Notes under the pieces: model-generated
What the model saw: only the letters and a program-made list of their open reading frames with translations
Told to the model about the DNA's origin: nothing
Databases searched by the model: none
Made by a program: the position numbers and the translations under genes
NCBI GenBank assembly: GCA_037954235.1
Contig: JBBMOA010000022.1
Location: 3,981,001-4,045,000, forward strand
Direction of reading: 5' to 3'
DNA length: 64,000 bases
DNA from: Aulostomus chinensis
Lineage: Eukaryota; Chordata; Actinopteri; Syngnathiformes; Aulostomidae
Shown: positions 1 to 39,784 of the stretch, in pieces
How positions within the stretch are numbered: position 1 is the stretch's first letter
How the letters are laid out: each line of letters starts with the position of its first letter

Positions 1-1779
1 TTCCAGTGCCGCCGTGTATGTGTGTGTGTTTATGTACGTATGTGCGCGCGTGTGTATGATGTGTGTCCTTTTTCTCAGCACCATGTGTGACAGAGACGAT
101 GAGAAGCAGAACTGTGTGTGTTTCTATCTTGTGTATATGTTTGTGAGGGTCTGTGTTTGTGCATCAATCCAGAGTGACGTGGGCGTGTGTGTGTAACCAT
201 CCTATGAAACCATCATATCACAACATGTCAGTGTGTGGGCCACATCACAGGGAGGCTATAATTAAAGTTTTGTGCTGCACTTATGTCACCCAGTATCCAA
301 CGCTCCATATGGGCTGTGTTTACACTGGGTGGCCGGGAACAGAACGACTTCAGAGGAGGGAGGAGAGGGATAAAGTGGGACGTGGCACACTGATGTCTCC
401 AAAGACACACACAGACACAAAGTAACCAGGCACAGACACACACTGCACCCACACTCTGTTTACTCAAGTCTAGGATGATATCTCGTATAGAATCTTAAGA
501 CCAAAACTGGCATGAAATATTTTCATTCAATGTATCATTTGGATGAGGGTCAGGATTGAAAGCAATTGTGCTCACATCGTTCCCTATAACCTCTGTTTTT
601 GGCAAAAAAAAAAAAACTGGTCCCCCACCACACTCAACGGAAACTTTCCATGGCAGTAACATTCGAAAGTCTATCTTTGCCGCACGCCTCATGATCAGCT
701 CCCTGCAATACTACAAAAGCAAAGCAGCATCTAACACTTCTGTTTTTCATAACAAGACTACTAAAATTGTGCATTTTGCAATTTCCAGTCGTCGGCAACT
801 TTATCTTAATATGACAGTAATGCACAAGGACGTCAAAGTTACAGACACTTGAAGGCCAAAATTCTTTTGTCTGTTTTACAACTACAATGAACTTGCTGTC
901 AAATATGTTTCCTTTGTTCTTACTGAACAGAAGTCCCAGCTGCCAATGGATGTTGTCGGAACAGAAAAGGGGGGGAGGAAAAAAAAAGGGCCACATTGAA
1001 ACCAAGCCGACCTGAGGCAATTTCTGTTTTAATGCTTTCAAAAAAACTATTACTGCGCTTGTTTTATGAATTGCCACAACTCTGGCTTCTCAATAACGCC
1101 TGAGTTAATCCACTGCAGGTCTACACTGTAGCTTATGGAGCCTTGAGTCAACACCATTGGCTACGGTGTTTGGTACGCCTCACTTCATATTCTACAGCAC
1201 ATCCTGACGTGGAACTCTCTAAAAATGTTATTGCACATCGCAGCAACACAGACATTAACAGCTTTGACTTGTCTGCTTCATGGCAGCAATTTTCCCAACC
1301 ATCTCCTCCTCTGGTTCAAGCTCTTTTTGGTGTTGCTGTCATGTTTCAAGTTGTCCCTCACTGGCGCTGGATCAGCACAGGAGAAAAGCCTGGCTCAACC
1401 TGTCGTCTTTCATCGATAACAGAAAAAAAGTCTGGCCTTGTTTGTGTTTCTGTAAGCCAATCATAATAGTCGTGGGTGGTGCCAAGTCCAGAATGCAGCC
1501 ATGGTATCCTTGGAAAAATAACATTGGGGGTAAACAAATCAAAGCATTCATCAAATTTGTGATTTTCAGTGTGTCGGTTGCTACCAGCTGGCTAGCTCAG
1601 AGTTGTATCTTATAGCTTTAAGCCCCTGAAAACTGCAGCACAAAACATGGCAGGGGAGGCCATGCACATCTATGAACCAACCTAAAGACTGCTAATCGTC
1701 AGTGTTGGATGTGCTTGATGTTGCGTTTGTGGATTTAAGAAAAAAAACAGTTGGACTTCGTAAGGACATGGATACGTAC
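1..1779 (-). other. erf: erf intron 3 (partial, runs off the left edge)
   Basis: No coding exon seen. It holds a GT-rich start (about 17-60), an A-run near 603-616, an A/G-rich tract at 968-988 and otherwise unremarkable AT-rich sequence. The donor GTACGT of exon 3 is at 1779-1774. Confidence 0.75.
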
Positions 1780-28628
<26,849 letters not shown>

Positions 28629-30034
28629 CTTCGTCCTCGTTGAACCGCTTCAGTCACTTTTCCCCGTCGTCTGGTAACTTTACACTTGAGTCGGCTAGCG
28701 CTTTAGCCACTAGCGAAGTTAGCCGTGACACCTCACTCCTTCCTCCGGTGTTGTTCTCACAAGTGGCTCGTTGGAAGGGACCTGCCTGGATCACCAGCTC
28801 GGCTTCTCGGTTCAAACTCCCCACATTAACTTTCTAAAGCCTTTCAACTGCTCAGGACAACGGGAACAAAAAAACAACAACAACACACAAACTTTTGTGC
28901 CGGGGTTATTTGTTTTTCACGGCGGGGGCTTCTGATGTGAAAAGTTGCCCCGAGCCTCTGGGGAGGGGGAAATCCAGTAGCCCGGGTCTGAATGGCGCAG
29001 GTCGAAGTTTGGAAGCCGCCGTGTGTCGGTGGTGGAGCAACGGAATGCGACGAAGTCTAAAATTTCATCCCGTTTGTTGCAACGATGTCGCATGGTCGGT
29101 TTCTCCTCCACATCATCATCATCATCATCATCATCCTCACAAGCAGCAGCGCTTCTGAGGGAGGAGGGGGGGCAAAAGTACCAACTCTCTTCTCTCTCTA
29201 ACCCCTCGGTTTCTCCGGCTCACACTTTTCCTTTTTCCACTCACTCACTCACTCCGTGCCTCCTCTGCCCCCCTTCCTCTCACGGGGTGTCGTGTTTCGC
29301 TCCCCTCCTGCCACACGGGGCCGCCCACGCTGACCACGGAGGGAGAAGAACTGAACGCCCACTGATTGCCAAAGATCGTCTATGTCAGGTGAAGAGGACA
29401 GCACCACCGTGAGGGGAACTTTAGGATTTACGAGACAAAAATCAAGGACAGAAACAGACGTAAACGCATAAAAAGGTTAGCAACGCCACACTTGTGCGTG
29501 TAATATTTTACCCTGGTTATGATTTTTGATCACTAGAAGTCAAAACACGCCAATGTTGAGTACCAGTCCAACTTGAGTAGCTTAAATAAGAAAAAGAAGA
29601 GCGTATTTCTGGATTCGGATCTCTGAAATTTCATATGCACGACACAGCAAAGCGTGTGAGACTTTATGGTGCGTTCAAGTGCGCAGGTAGGTTTCGAGCC
29701 AATCCATTCCAGAACAATAAAGTATTAACTTTATAATTCAGATTCGCTCACATCACAGCTCCAACCTTCACGATTGCATTTCGTTTTCAGCTGAAACTTT
29801 CCTCGAAGTATCTTAAAATTAGATTCTTGGCATCAGGAAGACCCCCCCTTTTTTTTGTATTTACAGCTCATACAAACACACGCAACTTGTTTAGTTCGAA
29901 ATTAAGAATCAAATTGAGAAGGTGGCAGGTCATTCTGGTTATTTCTCATCAATTCCTGTCTTTTTTTTTAAAAGATGTTTTTATCATATATTTTTAATTC
30001 TAGTCCTCATATTTCCTTGTCTCTCAGGAAGTGA

Positions 30035-30320
30035 CGTCGATACTCGCGAGGTAATCGGTATAAGTCGGTGTTTTATTGGATTCTGGAGTGAGTCGTCGTA
30101 TCACCGGAAGATCTTTGACGAGGACCCGTCGCTGGCTGACGCCCGGAGCTGCTGCTGCCGCCGCCGCCGCTGCCTCCACTTTGTCGCCCTACTCTGCTCT
30201 GGGTTGGCGCGTCACGGCGTTGCTGTGGAGACCAGCTACCGCCGCTGGCGATGAGAGGCGCCGTGTTTACCTGTAAACTGCGACAGGGAGGCAGCCAGGG
30301 AGCCGCCATCCATCATTCAT
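30035..30320. promoter_or_regulatory. Second GC/CpG-rich patch upstream of erf
   Basis: A short GC-rich block with a (GCC)n tract near 30147-30172 and many CpGs, about 1.5 kb upstream of erf exon 1. On the minus strand it ends in a candidate coding start and donor (30313-30271). It may be a second promoter; there is no direct evidence of transcription. Confidence 0.35.
30271..30313 (-). CDS. Possible alternative first exon of erf (speculative)
   Basis: On the minus strand an ATG with A at -3 and G at +4 opens MDGGSLAASLSQFT plus one base, followed by the donor GTAAAC (30270-30265). The phase (one base left over) matches the acceptor of erf exon 2, so it would read MDGGSLAASLSQFT-GFAFPEW. I do not recognise this N-terminus from known ERF proteins. 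An out-of-frame ATG four bases upstream opens an overlapping short frame. A matching phase occurs by chance one time in three. Confidence 0.2.
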
Positions 30321-33300
30321 ACTCGGGGAAGGAAAGAAGGAAAGAAGGAAGGAAGGAAGGAAAGAAAGGGCCATTCTACAGGTGTTTGGTCCTGCTGGAA
30401 TGGATGATGAAATTTACATGGACTATGATTATAAGTGGACATCGCCTGTAGCCTGTTAGGTGCTGATTATTATGGGAACACACACACACACACTGCTCCT
30501 TTCTCCCTCTAATGAAGGGCCCTTCAGCACATACATCAGCTCTGAGGACAAAACAGGGAGAGGGAGTTGAAAGAAAGGAGCAGTAATTACTCAAGAGCGC
30601 GATCCAGAGAGCTGAAGATCGGATGGAAGAAAATGAAGTGGAGAGAATAAGTATGGATGGTAGGTAAGTAGCCCCCCCCCCCGCTCTCTGCCTCCCCCTC
30701 TCCAATCAGTCAGAGCTCCGCTCGTCCCCCACCACCCATCCCTGCACTTCCCTCCTCTGCTCCTCATTTCCTTTGAGTGGCAGCGAGTGGGAAGTGAAGG
30801 CCAGACGGTCGGTGAAACATCTCGTGTTATTGTCACAATCACGCACACAGAGGCAAAATAACAATGCAACATCACAAAAACTCCCCTCAGCCGCTCAAGC
30901 CTCCTCGTGTCGAGCCTCCTCCTCCACCCCCACCCCCTCCTCCTCCTCCTCTTCTACTTCATCCTCTTCAGTTTCCTACTTTGTTTTCACCTCCTAATTT
31001 ATTTCTCCCACTCTCCACTCGGGCATTCTTCTCGCCTCCGCATCTCCTTCAAGCTCGCCTACCTCACTTCCTCCTCCCTATAGGCGAGTGTGTACATTAA
31101 CTCGAGGGACCGTCACCACCATCACCATGGAGGATATGCTTTGACCGGGGAGGCTTCATCCCGGCTCAGGCAAGAATGATCCGGATCTTGATTGGGATCC
31201 AGGATTTTTGTTGTATTTTTTTCCGGAGGGATTCTTCTTGGGGGGAAAAAATGTGACATTTATGAATTTCTCAGGAAATACTGCACGGACTTTTATTAAA
31301 AATGGAGCTGAAAATACTTCTGTGCTGGTACGACTGCCTCTCTCTGAGTACGTGTCAGTCAGTGGTGGTGGTGGTGAAACCCGCTGCTCTGGCCAACCAA
31401 TCACACAAACAAATTTGTTTCTTTTTTGAGTTCTGCCTCAGCTAATTGATTGATTGCAGGGTCGGGCCCAGTGTTCCTCCCTATGTTGAGCTCCTCCCTT
31501 TACTCTTCAGAACCAGAGTCTGTCTCTTGCGGCTCTCAGAACCGACGATGTCATCGGCCAGCCGAAACCGACTGTAGCACGGCCCTGCTTGAGTCAGCGA
31601 AGGAACGACAATCGCAAAGTAGCGGCAGTGACGGTTCTGATCGAAATCAAGAGAGATTTTCAATGTTAGTTAGGACTGAGAATGATGCGACGTTAGCGCC
31701 AAGCTGCTCGCCAGACAGTCGGTACTTCATCTGCTGGTGTGCGAAGCCTTAAAAATGTTATGTCAGCAAGGACCAATGCTGTCAAAACACATGTTGCTGT
31801 TGTTTTAATTAATTAGCTCAAAGTGGCCTTTTTTGTTGACCTTTGCTTGACCCCTGAGACTTTTGTCCTTGTAAACCAACCCTCTCTAAAGCCTTCAACC
31901 CCCCCCACCCCACCCCGGCTTCTCACAATATCCCCTCTTGACCTCGTGGGCCTTCGTGGTGCCTTCCAGTTGAAGTGGGAAGTGGGAATTTATGAGTCGG
32001 AAATCTCAACCCGAACCTGCTCAGAGGTTGGAATTCTCACTGGGAAACTGGGAGATACCCAACGAGCCCCGGGATCAGCATTCACAGTAATCCTTCTGAA
32101 GTATTTTTGATTCAGTAGGACAAAACTTTAAAGTAACTTGAGTTTCATTTCAGGTATTTGACCAAAAGCCTATTGAATAACGCTGACTTTCGACGATGCT
32201 CGCTGATTCGCCTGCTACGGCCTGCAGGAGGGTCTCGCTGCAGCTCAGACGCTAACTAACCTCTTGCTGGGAGACGCCTGCTGAGTGCTGAGTAAAACTT
32301 GATTTACTGGAAACTTACCAGCTTACTGGAAAAACAGTGGTAAATTATAAAATAAAGCAAATTCAACAATGTCCTATTTTGTTAGTGGGATTTCAAATCT
32401 TCAGCCACCGCAAAAAGAACATTGCTGTGTAGGTGGGGAGATGCCGCCTCTGACTCTTTACCCAATATATTGAGGGATGGGATTACAGTAAGTGCCCTGT
32501 AATTTTGATCTTAAATGCAGTCGAGCCAAACTGAATAAAAAAAACCCACCCCTATTGATTTTAAGCGGGGAGATGCACTTCAACTGTCTCCAAATGATGA
32601 CTTTATCCTCAAGACTCAAGTACAGCACTTGAACTGCTCATTCCAGAGCCCGTCTCCTCACTCAGAGCACATCAACTAGGAGGGGAGTTGTGTCAGCACT
32701 GGCATGAAACTTTGCAGAGACGCCAAGAAAAGAGAAGCTGTGGAAATAAAAGACAGGAGGAGGAGGAGGAGGAGGAGGAGGAGGGGAGCGGGTGCCGAGT
32801 GAGTGTCTGCGGCCGAGTGGATGGCCTGGTTTGGGGCGGGGTGGGGGTGGGGGTGGGGAGGGTGCAGACACCGGCTGCATGTGAAAGCAGCGACAACAAA
32901 AGCTCAGCAGGGCAGCTGACAGCAGCATACGTGTGAATTGGTGGGGCGATTGGGACTAATTGATCAGCAGAGTGGCGATCAGTTCATTACTGAGGTGGTA
33001 ATGACCCCCATCAGTAGACAGGAGCAATCAATCACCACTGATTGGTCAATGAGGGACAACGGGAGGATTCATCAATGCTGATGACTGAAGATCTGAGGGG
33101 TTTCGTTCTTCCATACACGGAACAAAAATCGACTTCACAACAATTCAATACTTGTTGAATTTGGGAACAACGTGTGTTTGTTTGTTGTTCTTGTTGTTGT
33201 TGTTCCATGTTGGACTCCTTAAAAGGGGTTCCATCAGCTGAAGTGAGACAATGTCACCCGAATAAACTGGTTCTAGGCAGGATTTACACCAGCAAAGTGC

Positions 33301-33436
33301 TCGAGAGGACAACAGCAACAAATTAATAAACGTGCGTTGCATATATTAATAACCTTTAAACAGCCAGGTAACAGTTTTTCATCATAAATGGGTCATCGTT
33401 GCAAAATGGAACGTAGCACAATGGTTTCGAATATAT

Positions 33437-33478
33437 ATATATAATATATCTATATCTATATATAGATATATTATATAT
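33437..33478. repeat. AT-rich hairpin, 18 bp perfect arms
   Basis: Arms 33437-33454 and 33461-33478 are exact reverse complements around TCTATA. It is flanked by further ATCTAT simple repeats to about 33500. Confidence 0.9.
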
Positions 33479-33848
33479 CTCTATCTCTATATCTATATAT
33501 AAAAAAAGTAGAGAACTAAAAATAACAGTTCCAAAAGTTTCTGTCATTCATCGCAACACAAGCATCATAGTGAAATGGAATTATCTAAATTATATTGTTT
33601 TATCTTCTGAAGCCAAATAAGTCAGCGTTTCCCATCCGGCGCTAATGATCACGTTTTTATTGGTTTTCAACCTGTTTTTTTTTCTTTTTTCTTCTATCTG
33701 AGGAAATCTGCTGTGTTTTTAAAATGGAAAAACAGGCCTGAGGGGGCAAATGGTAAGAGAACCACACCCTGAGTGAGCAGCACTAAAACTCATGACAACA
33801 CAACTGCAATGGGAGTGGCCTTTTCACACCAGCCCATCTGTATGCATA

Positions 33849-33854
<6 letters not shown>

Positions 33855-33891
<37 letters not shown>
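33855..33891. repeat. (CA)n microsatellite
   Basis: Uninterrupted AC dinucleotides ending at CGTTAG. Confidence 0.96.
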
Positions 33892-33894
<3 letters not shown>

Positions 33895-34576
33895 AGAGGA
33901 GAAGTGAGTGGAGCTGTGCAGGAGCGTGTCTGCAGGGGAAGTCTGGTGCCTCAGATGGAGTCACGGAGGCACGCTGAGCTCGGCTGCTCCGCACCGGGGC
34001 CGTGCGCTGGGGGAATAAGGAGGCCCTTGTCTGTGCTTCTGTCTGTCGTTGTGCCCCTCGGCTTCGGTCAGATGATGTCTGTGTGTCTGTCTCTCTTTGG
34101 TTCTGCTCTCTCAGACAAGGAAGGAGAGCAGTCTGGAGGGAGAGGAAGGAGGGAAGGAACACATGGAGTGGTTTTTAAAGAAGGAAAAGGGGGACACAAA
34201 AATAAAGGTCATGAGAGGAGAGCTGAGGAGAAGGAGCGAGGCTAAGGAGGGGGGAGGGGAGAGAAAGAAAGAGTGAGAGAGTGAGAGTGGGTGAATGGGC
34301 CCTTTGTGATCAAAAGGCTTGTTTATTTTCTTGGCGCTTGAACTCTTCAGGAGCCACATCGGGCCTGTCTGCCCTGTCTCGCTCGCGTCCTCGTCGTGGC
34401 TCCACATCCCAGCAACGGAGCCTGAGAGACGCTGGACGTCACAGAAGCAAAACAGGCCGCTAGAACCTCCAACGTGACACACGAGCAGTAAATAGCCACT
34501 GACTCTAGAACGGCGTCAGAGAACAGATGGACACATTCAGTTCGGTGCACATTATTTGTTTATCTTTACAAAGTAC

Positions 34577-35000
34577 AGGGGTGGAGAGTACAGTACTTTT
34601 ACTTAAGTACAAAGTCAAGCTATCTGATCTTTACCTGGTAAGTATTTGCATTTTAGGGTACTTCGAACATTTACATCACTACATTTCAAAGGAGATACTG
34701 TGCTTTTACTCCAATACATTTATCAGAACACATCTGTTACTAGTTGCTCTCAAGAGAAAGTTTTGTCCCGGAAAGTGAGACAAACCCAGTAAAGATGAAG
34801 TACTTCTACACAGTAACAGCAGCACAACCGGAACAAGTACTTAACATTAGAAGTCATTAGTTTCAGGGATAAAACATTCCAAATGTGTACTTTTACTTTT
34901 AATACTTAAGTAATCTCATTATGAAACATTTCTCCACTTTTACTGAAGTAGAATTTTGAATGAAACAACATACTTTTGTAGGGAGTAATAAGTAAAGTAA
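34577..35000 (+). repeat. Teleost dispersed repeat (ACTTAAGTAC type)
   Basis: Begins GGGGTGGAGAGTACAGTACT, then TACTTAAGTACAAAG, 'CATTACATCACTACATTTCA'-like text, 'ACTCCAATACATTTATC', and ends with 'CTTTTACTGAAGTAGAATTT' and 'GTAATAAGTAAAGTAATG'. This order of blocks (short ACTTAAGTA motifs, then 'CTCCACTACATTT') is a widespread fish repeat that I recognise, here diverged. No protein-coding capacity. Its transposon class is not assigned. Confidence 0.65.
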
Positions 35001-36111
35001 TGATATTTGGAAAAGTTATAAACAACTTATCAGGTATTGCGATACATTTTGTGGATGGAACGCTGCTTCCAGCCTTCCGCCAGCCTCAAAGTTGAACTCA
35101 CTCACTTGAACCAGGTGCCACAGATCACGTGGTTCTGTTCCGTTAGGTGGTTTAAACTCCTCCCCGCGGTGCTTCGGCTCCTCACGGGACCTGCACGGCG
35201 TTAAAAAAAAAAAAAAAAAAAGGCCAGAACTCGCGTCTGACCTGGGGAACAGAAGTTTGACATGATAATCTTCACTCAAAGGTCTGCTTACCAGCTTTTT
35301 CCAGGGATTCAGCTGCTCGAGCAGTCACTGCACACGCCAGCCAACTTCAACTTGATGAAGACTATCAGATGCAGTTGAAATCTGGATCTCCTGTTGGGAT
35401 TATTTTCTCAAGCCAGGAATTTTTTGTGTGTGTGTGTTTTTTTTTTTTGTGTCATGGCTGCACTCCTCCATCAAATGGAAATATTCTAAATGTCTTATCC
35501 ATCATTTGAGATGCATTTCCCTCGAATTCAGACAGACATTTTTAGTATCTTTAGAATCTTTGGGTTTCCACTCGAGTTAAAAAAAAAAAAAAAAAACCTC
35601 TGTGGGTTTTAAAAGCATGCATTTATAATGAGTCGGGGACAGCGCAACCCTGAAACCCGTCAGTTATGAATAACCTCTGCGGGCAGAGTCCTACATGTCA
35701 AGGCCTCTGGCGTGGCCAGTGTCTCCAGGCCAAGACTTGGTTGGACGGTTATAGTTCGGCAGCTGGAGACGTGAGAATGGAGTTGAGAGGTGACCTGCTA
35801 GTAAAAGTTAAGATTCTAGAAGCAGATGCTTCCTGCTCTCCACACGGATGAGGAACCTGCACGGAACCAAAGTCCGCTCACGTCTGACGGTCCATGTTAC
35901 AATCAAGAACACTTGTGGTCTGAAGATCTCGTCCCTTGCCTACAGATTCTGCTTTCATATTTTCAGATATCTGCCTATTTGTAAGTCACTGGCGTTCACT
36001 CGTCTCGTATTACGGACGCTGATACTTTGTATTTGTCAAAAATACAATAAAAAGCACGGTGACCCTGAGAGCTCAACACACTGCGCCACTACTGCAGGCC
36101 TCCATGATGCG

Positions 36112-36225
36112 TCACAGCGACTTTGACCACGGAAAATAGTTCCAGGTCATCCTTGAGTCCCAGAGGGCGTCTGTGCCAAATCTGAAGAAATTCCAACCAT
36201 GGATATCCCAATAACGAGCACCGAG
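36112..36225 (+). repeat. Teleost dispersed repeat, copy 2 (diverged)
   Basis: Shares 'TCATCCTTGAGTCC', 'CTGTGCCAAATCTGAAGAAA' and 'ATAACGAGCAC' with the copy at 15936-16150, in the same orientation. It is shorter and lacks the 3' block. Confidence 0.65.
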
Positions 36226-37045
36226 GGGACATTAGAGCGAAAAACAAATGCAAAAATAGATAAAACACCAGCAAATCAAGGAAAAATAAAATCTTCTGAG
36301 CACCGCAAACTCACACGGCACAACGCATTAGGAAGACACTTCCATTAGAGAGCGATGGAAGTGGTTCCAGAGGGTAATTAACCTGCTCGTGCTTGTGTTT
36401 TCAGTTTGGGTTAAACAAAATAAAATAAAATTTTAAAAAAGCACTCACATTTAGCTCATTTTCCATCCCCACTGGTGGAGAAATGAAAGCTCTGGTCACA
36501 AATCGCAGCATAAAATACAAATTGAACAACAAGCCTTGTGTTTAAGCGCCTTAATGGAAAAAGTCGTGTTGTCATGGAACCGAGTGTTTGATAATGGCCC
36601 GCATGGTTTGTTTTTCTGAATGTAGTCAAATGGATGATGATGATTCCTTAATTTATGTGTTTTTTTGTTTTTGTTTGATTGCAAGTGTTTTCCTAAAGTG
36701 GAGCTGAAATTAAAAGCACTTTTTTTTCTCCTTTTTTCTTTTAAACCCTGAAGTTTAGCTTCACGTCGTTCATGTATTTATCAGTTCATGCCGGGAAGAG
36801 AAGAAAACTTTGTTCTTTGGTACGATTACACAAAACTACCATCACTTTTTCTTTCCTCTAAGGTGGTGAGAGACGCGCAGGCACCCGGCCAGCTTCACCA
36901 GGACTATCATGACCCCCAGCAGCTGCAATGATGCTTTAGCTTTTAGCTGCATGTAAGTTCACGAGCTAAGCTAAGCTAGCTAGCAGGCTGGCGAAAACAT
37001 GGCACTCGTTTCCCAAAATACCAACTGGTTACAGCCCCGCTAGTT

Positions 37046-38135
37046 ACTGGTTAAAGGCACACAGGTTACAGGTCCACTGGTTACTGGTTACAGGCCTACT
37101 GGTTACAGGCCCACTGGTTACTTGTTTCAGGCCCACAAGTTACAGGCTCACTGGTTAAAGGCCCACAGGTTACTGGTTACTGGCCAGCTGGTTACTGGTA
37201 ACAGGCCCACTGTTATGAGATTACAGGCCCACTGGTTTCTGGTCACAGGGCCGCTGTTTACTGGTTACTGGCCAGCTGGTTACTGGTAACAGGCCCACTG
37301 TTATGAGATTACAGGCCAACTGGTTTCTGGTCACAGGCCTGCTGTTTTACTAGTTACAGGCCCGCTGGTTTCTGGTCACAGGCCCACTGGTTTCTGGTCA
37401 CAGGCCTATTGTTTACTGGTTAAAGGCCCACTGGTTTCTAGTCACAGGCCTGGTGTTTACTGGTTACAGGCCTGCTGTGTACTGGTTAAAGGCCCACTGA
37501 TTTCTAGTCACAGGCCTGGTGTTTACTGGTTACAGGCCTGCTGTTTACTGGTTAAAGGCCCACTGGTTTCTAGTCACAGGCCTGGTGTTTACTGGTTACA
37601 GGCCTGCTGTTTACTGGTTAAAGGCCCACTGGTTTCTAGTCACAGGCCTGGTGTTTACTAGTCACAGGCCTGCTGTTTTACTAGTTACAGGCCCGCTGGT
37701 TTCTGGTCACAGGCCTACTGTTTACTGGTTACAGGCCCACTGGTTTCTGGTCACAGGCCCACTGGTTTCTGGTCACAGGCCTATTGTTTACTGGTTAAAG
37801 GCCCACTGGTTTCTAGTCACAGGCCTGGTGTTTACTGGTTACAGGCCTGCTGTTTACTGGTTAAAGGCCCACTGGTTTCTAGTCACAGGCCTGGTGTTTA
37901 TTAGTCACAGGCCTGCTGTTTACTGGTTAAAGGCCCACTGGTTTCTAGTCACAGGCCTGCCGTTTACTGGTTAAAGGCCCACTGGTTTCTAGTCACAGGC
38001 CTGGTGTTTACTGGTTACAGGCCTGCTGTTTACTGGTTACAGGCCCACTGGTTTCTGGTCACAGGCCCACTGGTTTCTGGTCACAGGCTTGCTGTTTACT
38101 GGTTACAGGCCTGCTAGTTGCTTCTCACAGGCCCA
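37046..38135. repeat. Minisatellite, 22 bp unit with 66 bp higher-order period
   Basis: About 1.1 kb of tandem units of the form GGCCCACTGGTTTCTAGTCA+CA, GGCCTGGTGTTTACTGGTTA+CA and GGCCTGCTGTTTACTGGTTA+AA. Between about 37430 and 38000 these three 22 bp variants recur in fixed order, giving a 66 bp period. The left part (37046-37430) is more irregular and contains an 'ACTGTTATGAGATTACAGGCC' variant twice. An open frame crosses it (37519-37974) only because 66 is divisible by three. Confidence 0.95.
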
Positions 38136-39751
38136 CTCTACTTTCCATTTTGTCATGTTCTGGACACGCCCACTTCCTAGCACTCCAATCAAAATCCTTC
38201 CAATGTAATTTCTCTCCTTTTTGTCTTGGTTCACTTGGAAATACAATACAATACAGCAGTGAGACTCTCACAAACTCAGCTTAATATAAAGTTGTAGCGT
38301 ATTGACCTGTAACCAAGTTTTTAATGGTATTATTGAATAAATCTTAACATCCATAAGTACGCATATAAATACTTCTATATTATGGTAAACCTAGTAGAAT
38401 GGCATAGTGTGTAGTCACACACACAAACACACTGTTTTCTGTTGGTCTCTCTCTCCTCCAGCTGGTATTCACACGTGTAATGAGATTAACACGCTCTTAT
38501 ACTGGGACGGGAGAGAGAGAGAGAGAGAGAGAGAGGACAAACAGAGGAAAGAGGGGAAGATGAGGCCATGGAAGGACTGGGGGCTATAAAGGGAAGGGGG
38601 AGGGAGGAAAAAAGAAAGAGGGGTGCGAGAGCTCTTTCCATTAGCCTGTTATTAGACTACGGGAGGTCACAGGGGACATTTCAGGCTCAATTGAAATTCG
38701 TGAAGAGCAGCGAGTGTGACACTGAAGAGTTTCTGAGCGGTTAACTGTGATCGTCCAAAAAACAGCCTGCTCTAATGAGTCGATCAGTAAAGTCCTGTCA
38801 AAAAATACACGGTCATCTACCAAATATATTTTTGTACCTCAAACGTGTAGAGAAAAGCCGAGCAGCTTTTATTAACTCGAAACGTCAGCGCGGCCAATCA
38901 CACACCGGTGCTGTCATTTGGAGCCAGAAAACACACCAGGTTGGCTCAGCCGTCCATCGCACTCCTCGCCCGCTCACAAGATCATTTAAATCACGTTTTC
39001 AACTGTGAAATGTGAAGAACCAACGGCTGCTTTCGCAACAGTTAAATATACGGGGATTTAACGGGGGAAGAGGATTAATTCTTGCTCTGATTTTTCCCGC
39101 CAACAGTGTGTAAACAAAACAAAGTCACATGACGCCTGCAGCTCCATAAGCTTCCCCTCCAGCATGGAATCCCAACATGGCGGTTGCAGGCTGAATTCCC
39201 CAAACTTGCAATATATTTGGAGGGAAACCCAACTTGCGACGCAGGCTCTCTGACTCCAAACAGTTTGTTTTTAAGGCACAATCTGACAACACATGTCGAT
39301 TTCGCTGGTACATTTTTAAAATTAGCCGGTTCAGCGTGGTCATGCTAAGAATCTGTCACTTGCAGTCTTGTTCTGACTTGCAGACTGCTGCCATAGATGA
39401 ACCAAACACACTCGCTTCTTTGGGAACAAGTCCGTTCTGACGTGACGTTGGAATCAGTTTCAGTAAACCTGTAATGTGGAGCGAGACAGTTGGAGAGGCC
39501 ACATTCAGCCCTTGAAGAGGAAGACGGACTACGCAGAGGAATGTGAGAGTTATATTTGAACTATTTGTGGCCTCGTGCCAGCTCTGTAATGGAGAGAGGG
39601 AAGAAGAACATGAGTAAGGGAAACCCGAGAGGCAGACGAGGGCAATAAGCGAGTGAAGGAGAGAAGTGTGAGTTGGCAAGAACCGAGGGAGGGGAGAGGG
39701 AGACGTCGGTGAAAGACGAGGAGTGTGAAGGAGCAAAAAGAGAGAGCGCGC

Positions 39752-39784
<33 letters not shown>

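Larger units (their letters stand above)
29421..34570. other. Non-coding sequence between erf and pou2f2, first part
   Basis: Apart from the GC-rich patch at 30.0-30.3 kb I see no coding exon. It includes GAAGG repeats (30325-30363), CT-rich and poly-Pro-like low-complexity tracts (30900-30960), a GAG run (32757-32782), an AT hairpin (33437-33478) and a CA microsatellite (33855-33891). Confidence 0.6.

Noticed and set aside
634..1077. Minus-strand frame of 147 codons in erf intron 3, considered as the last erf exon
   Set aside because: It has no ERF repressor-domain features and the reading phase from exon 3 is not continued by a matching acceptor.
30073..30309. Minus-strand Ser/Gly-rich frame resembling the N-terminus of GSK3A
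   Set aside because: The Gly/Ser run comes only from a GCC repeat; no kinase exon follows and no GSK3A motif is present.
31111..31143. CACCATCACCATGG start on the plus strand
   Set aside because: Opens only five codons before a stop; the histidine-like triplets are a coincidence of a CAC/ATC repeat.
37519..37974. Open frame of 151 codons with repeating YRPAVYWLKAHWFLVTG-like units
   Set aside because: It is a translation of the 22/66 bp minisatellite; no domain, no splice context and similar frames arise on any phase divisible by three.
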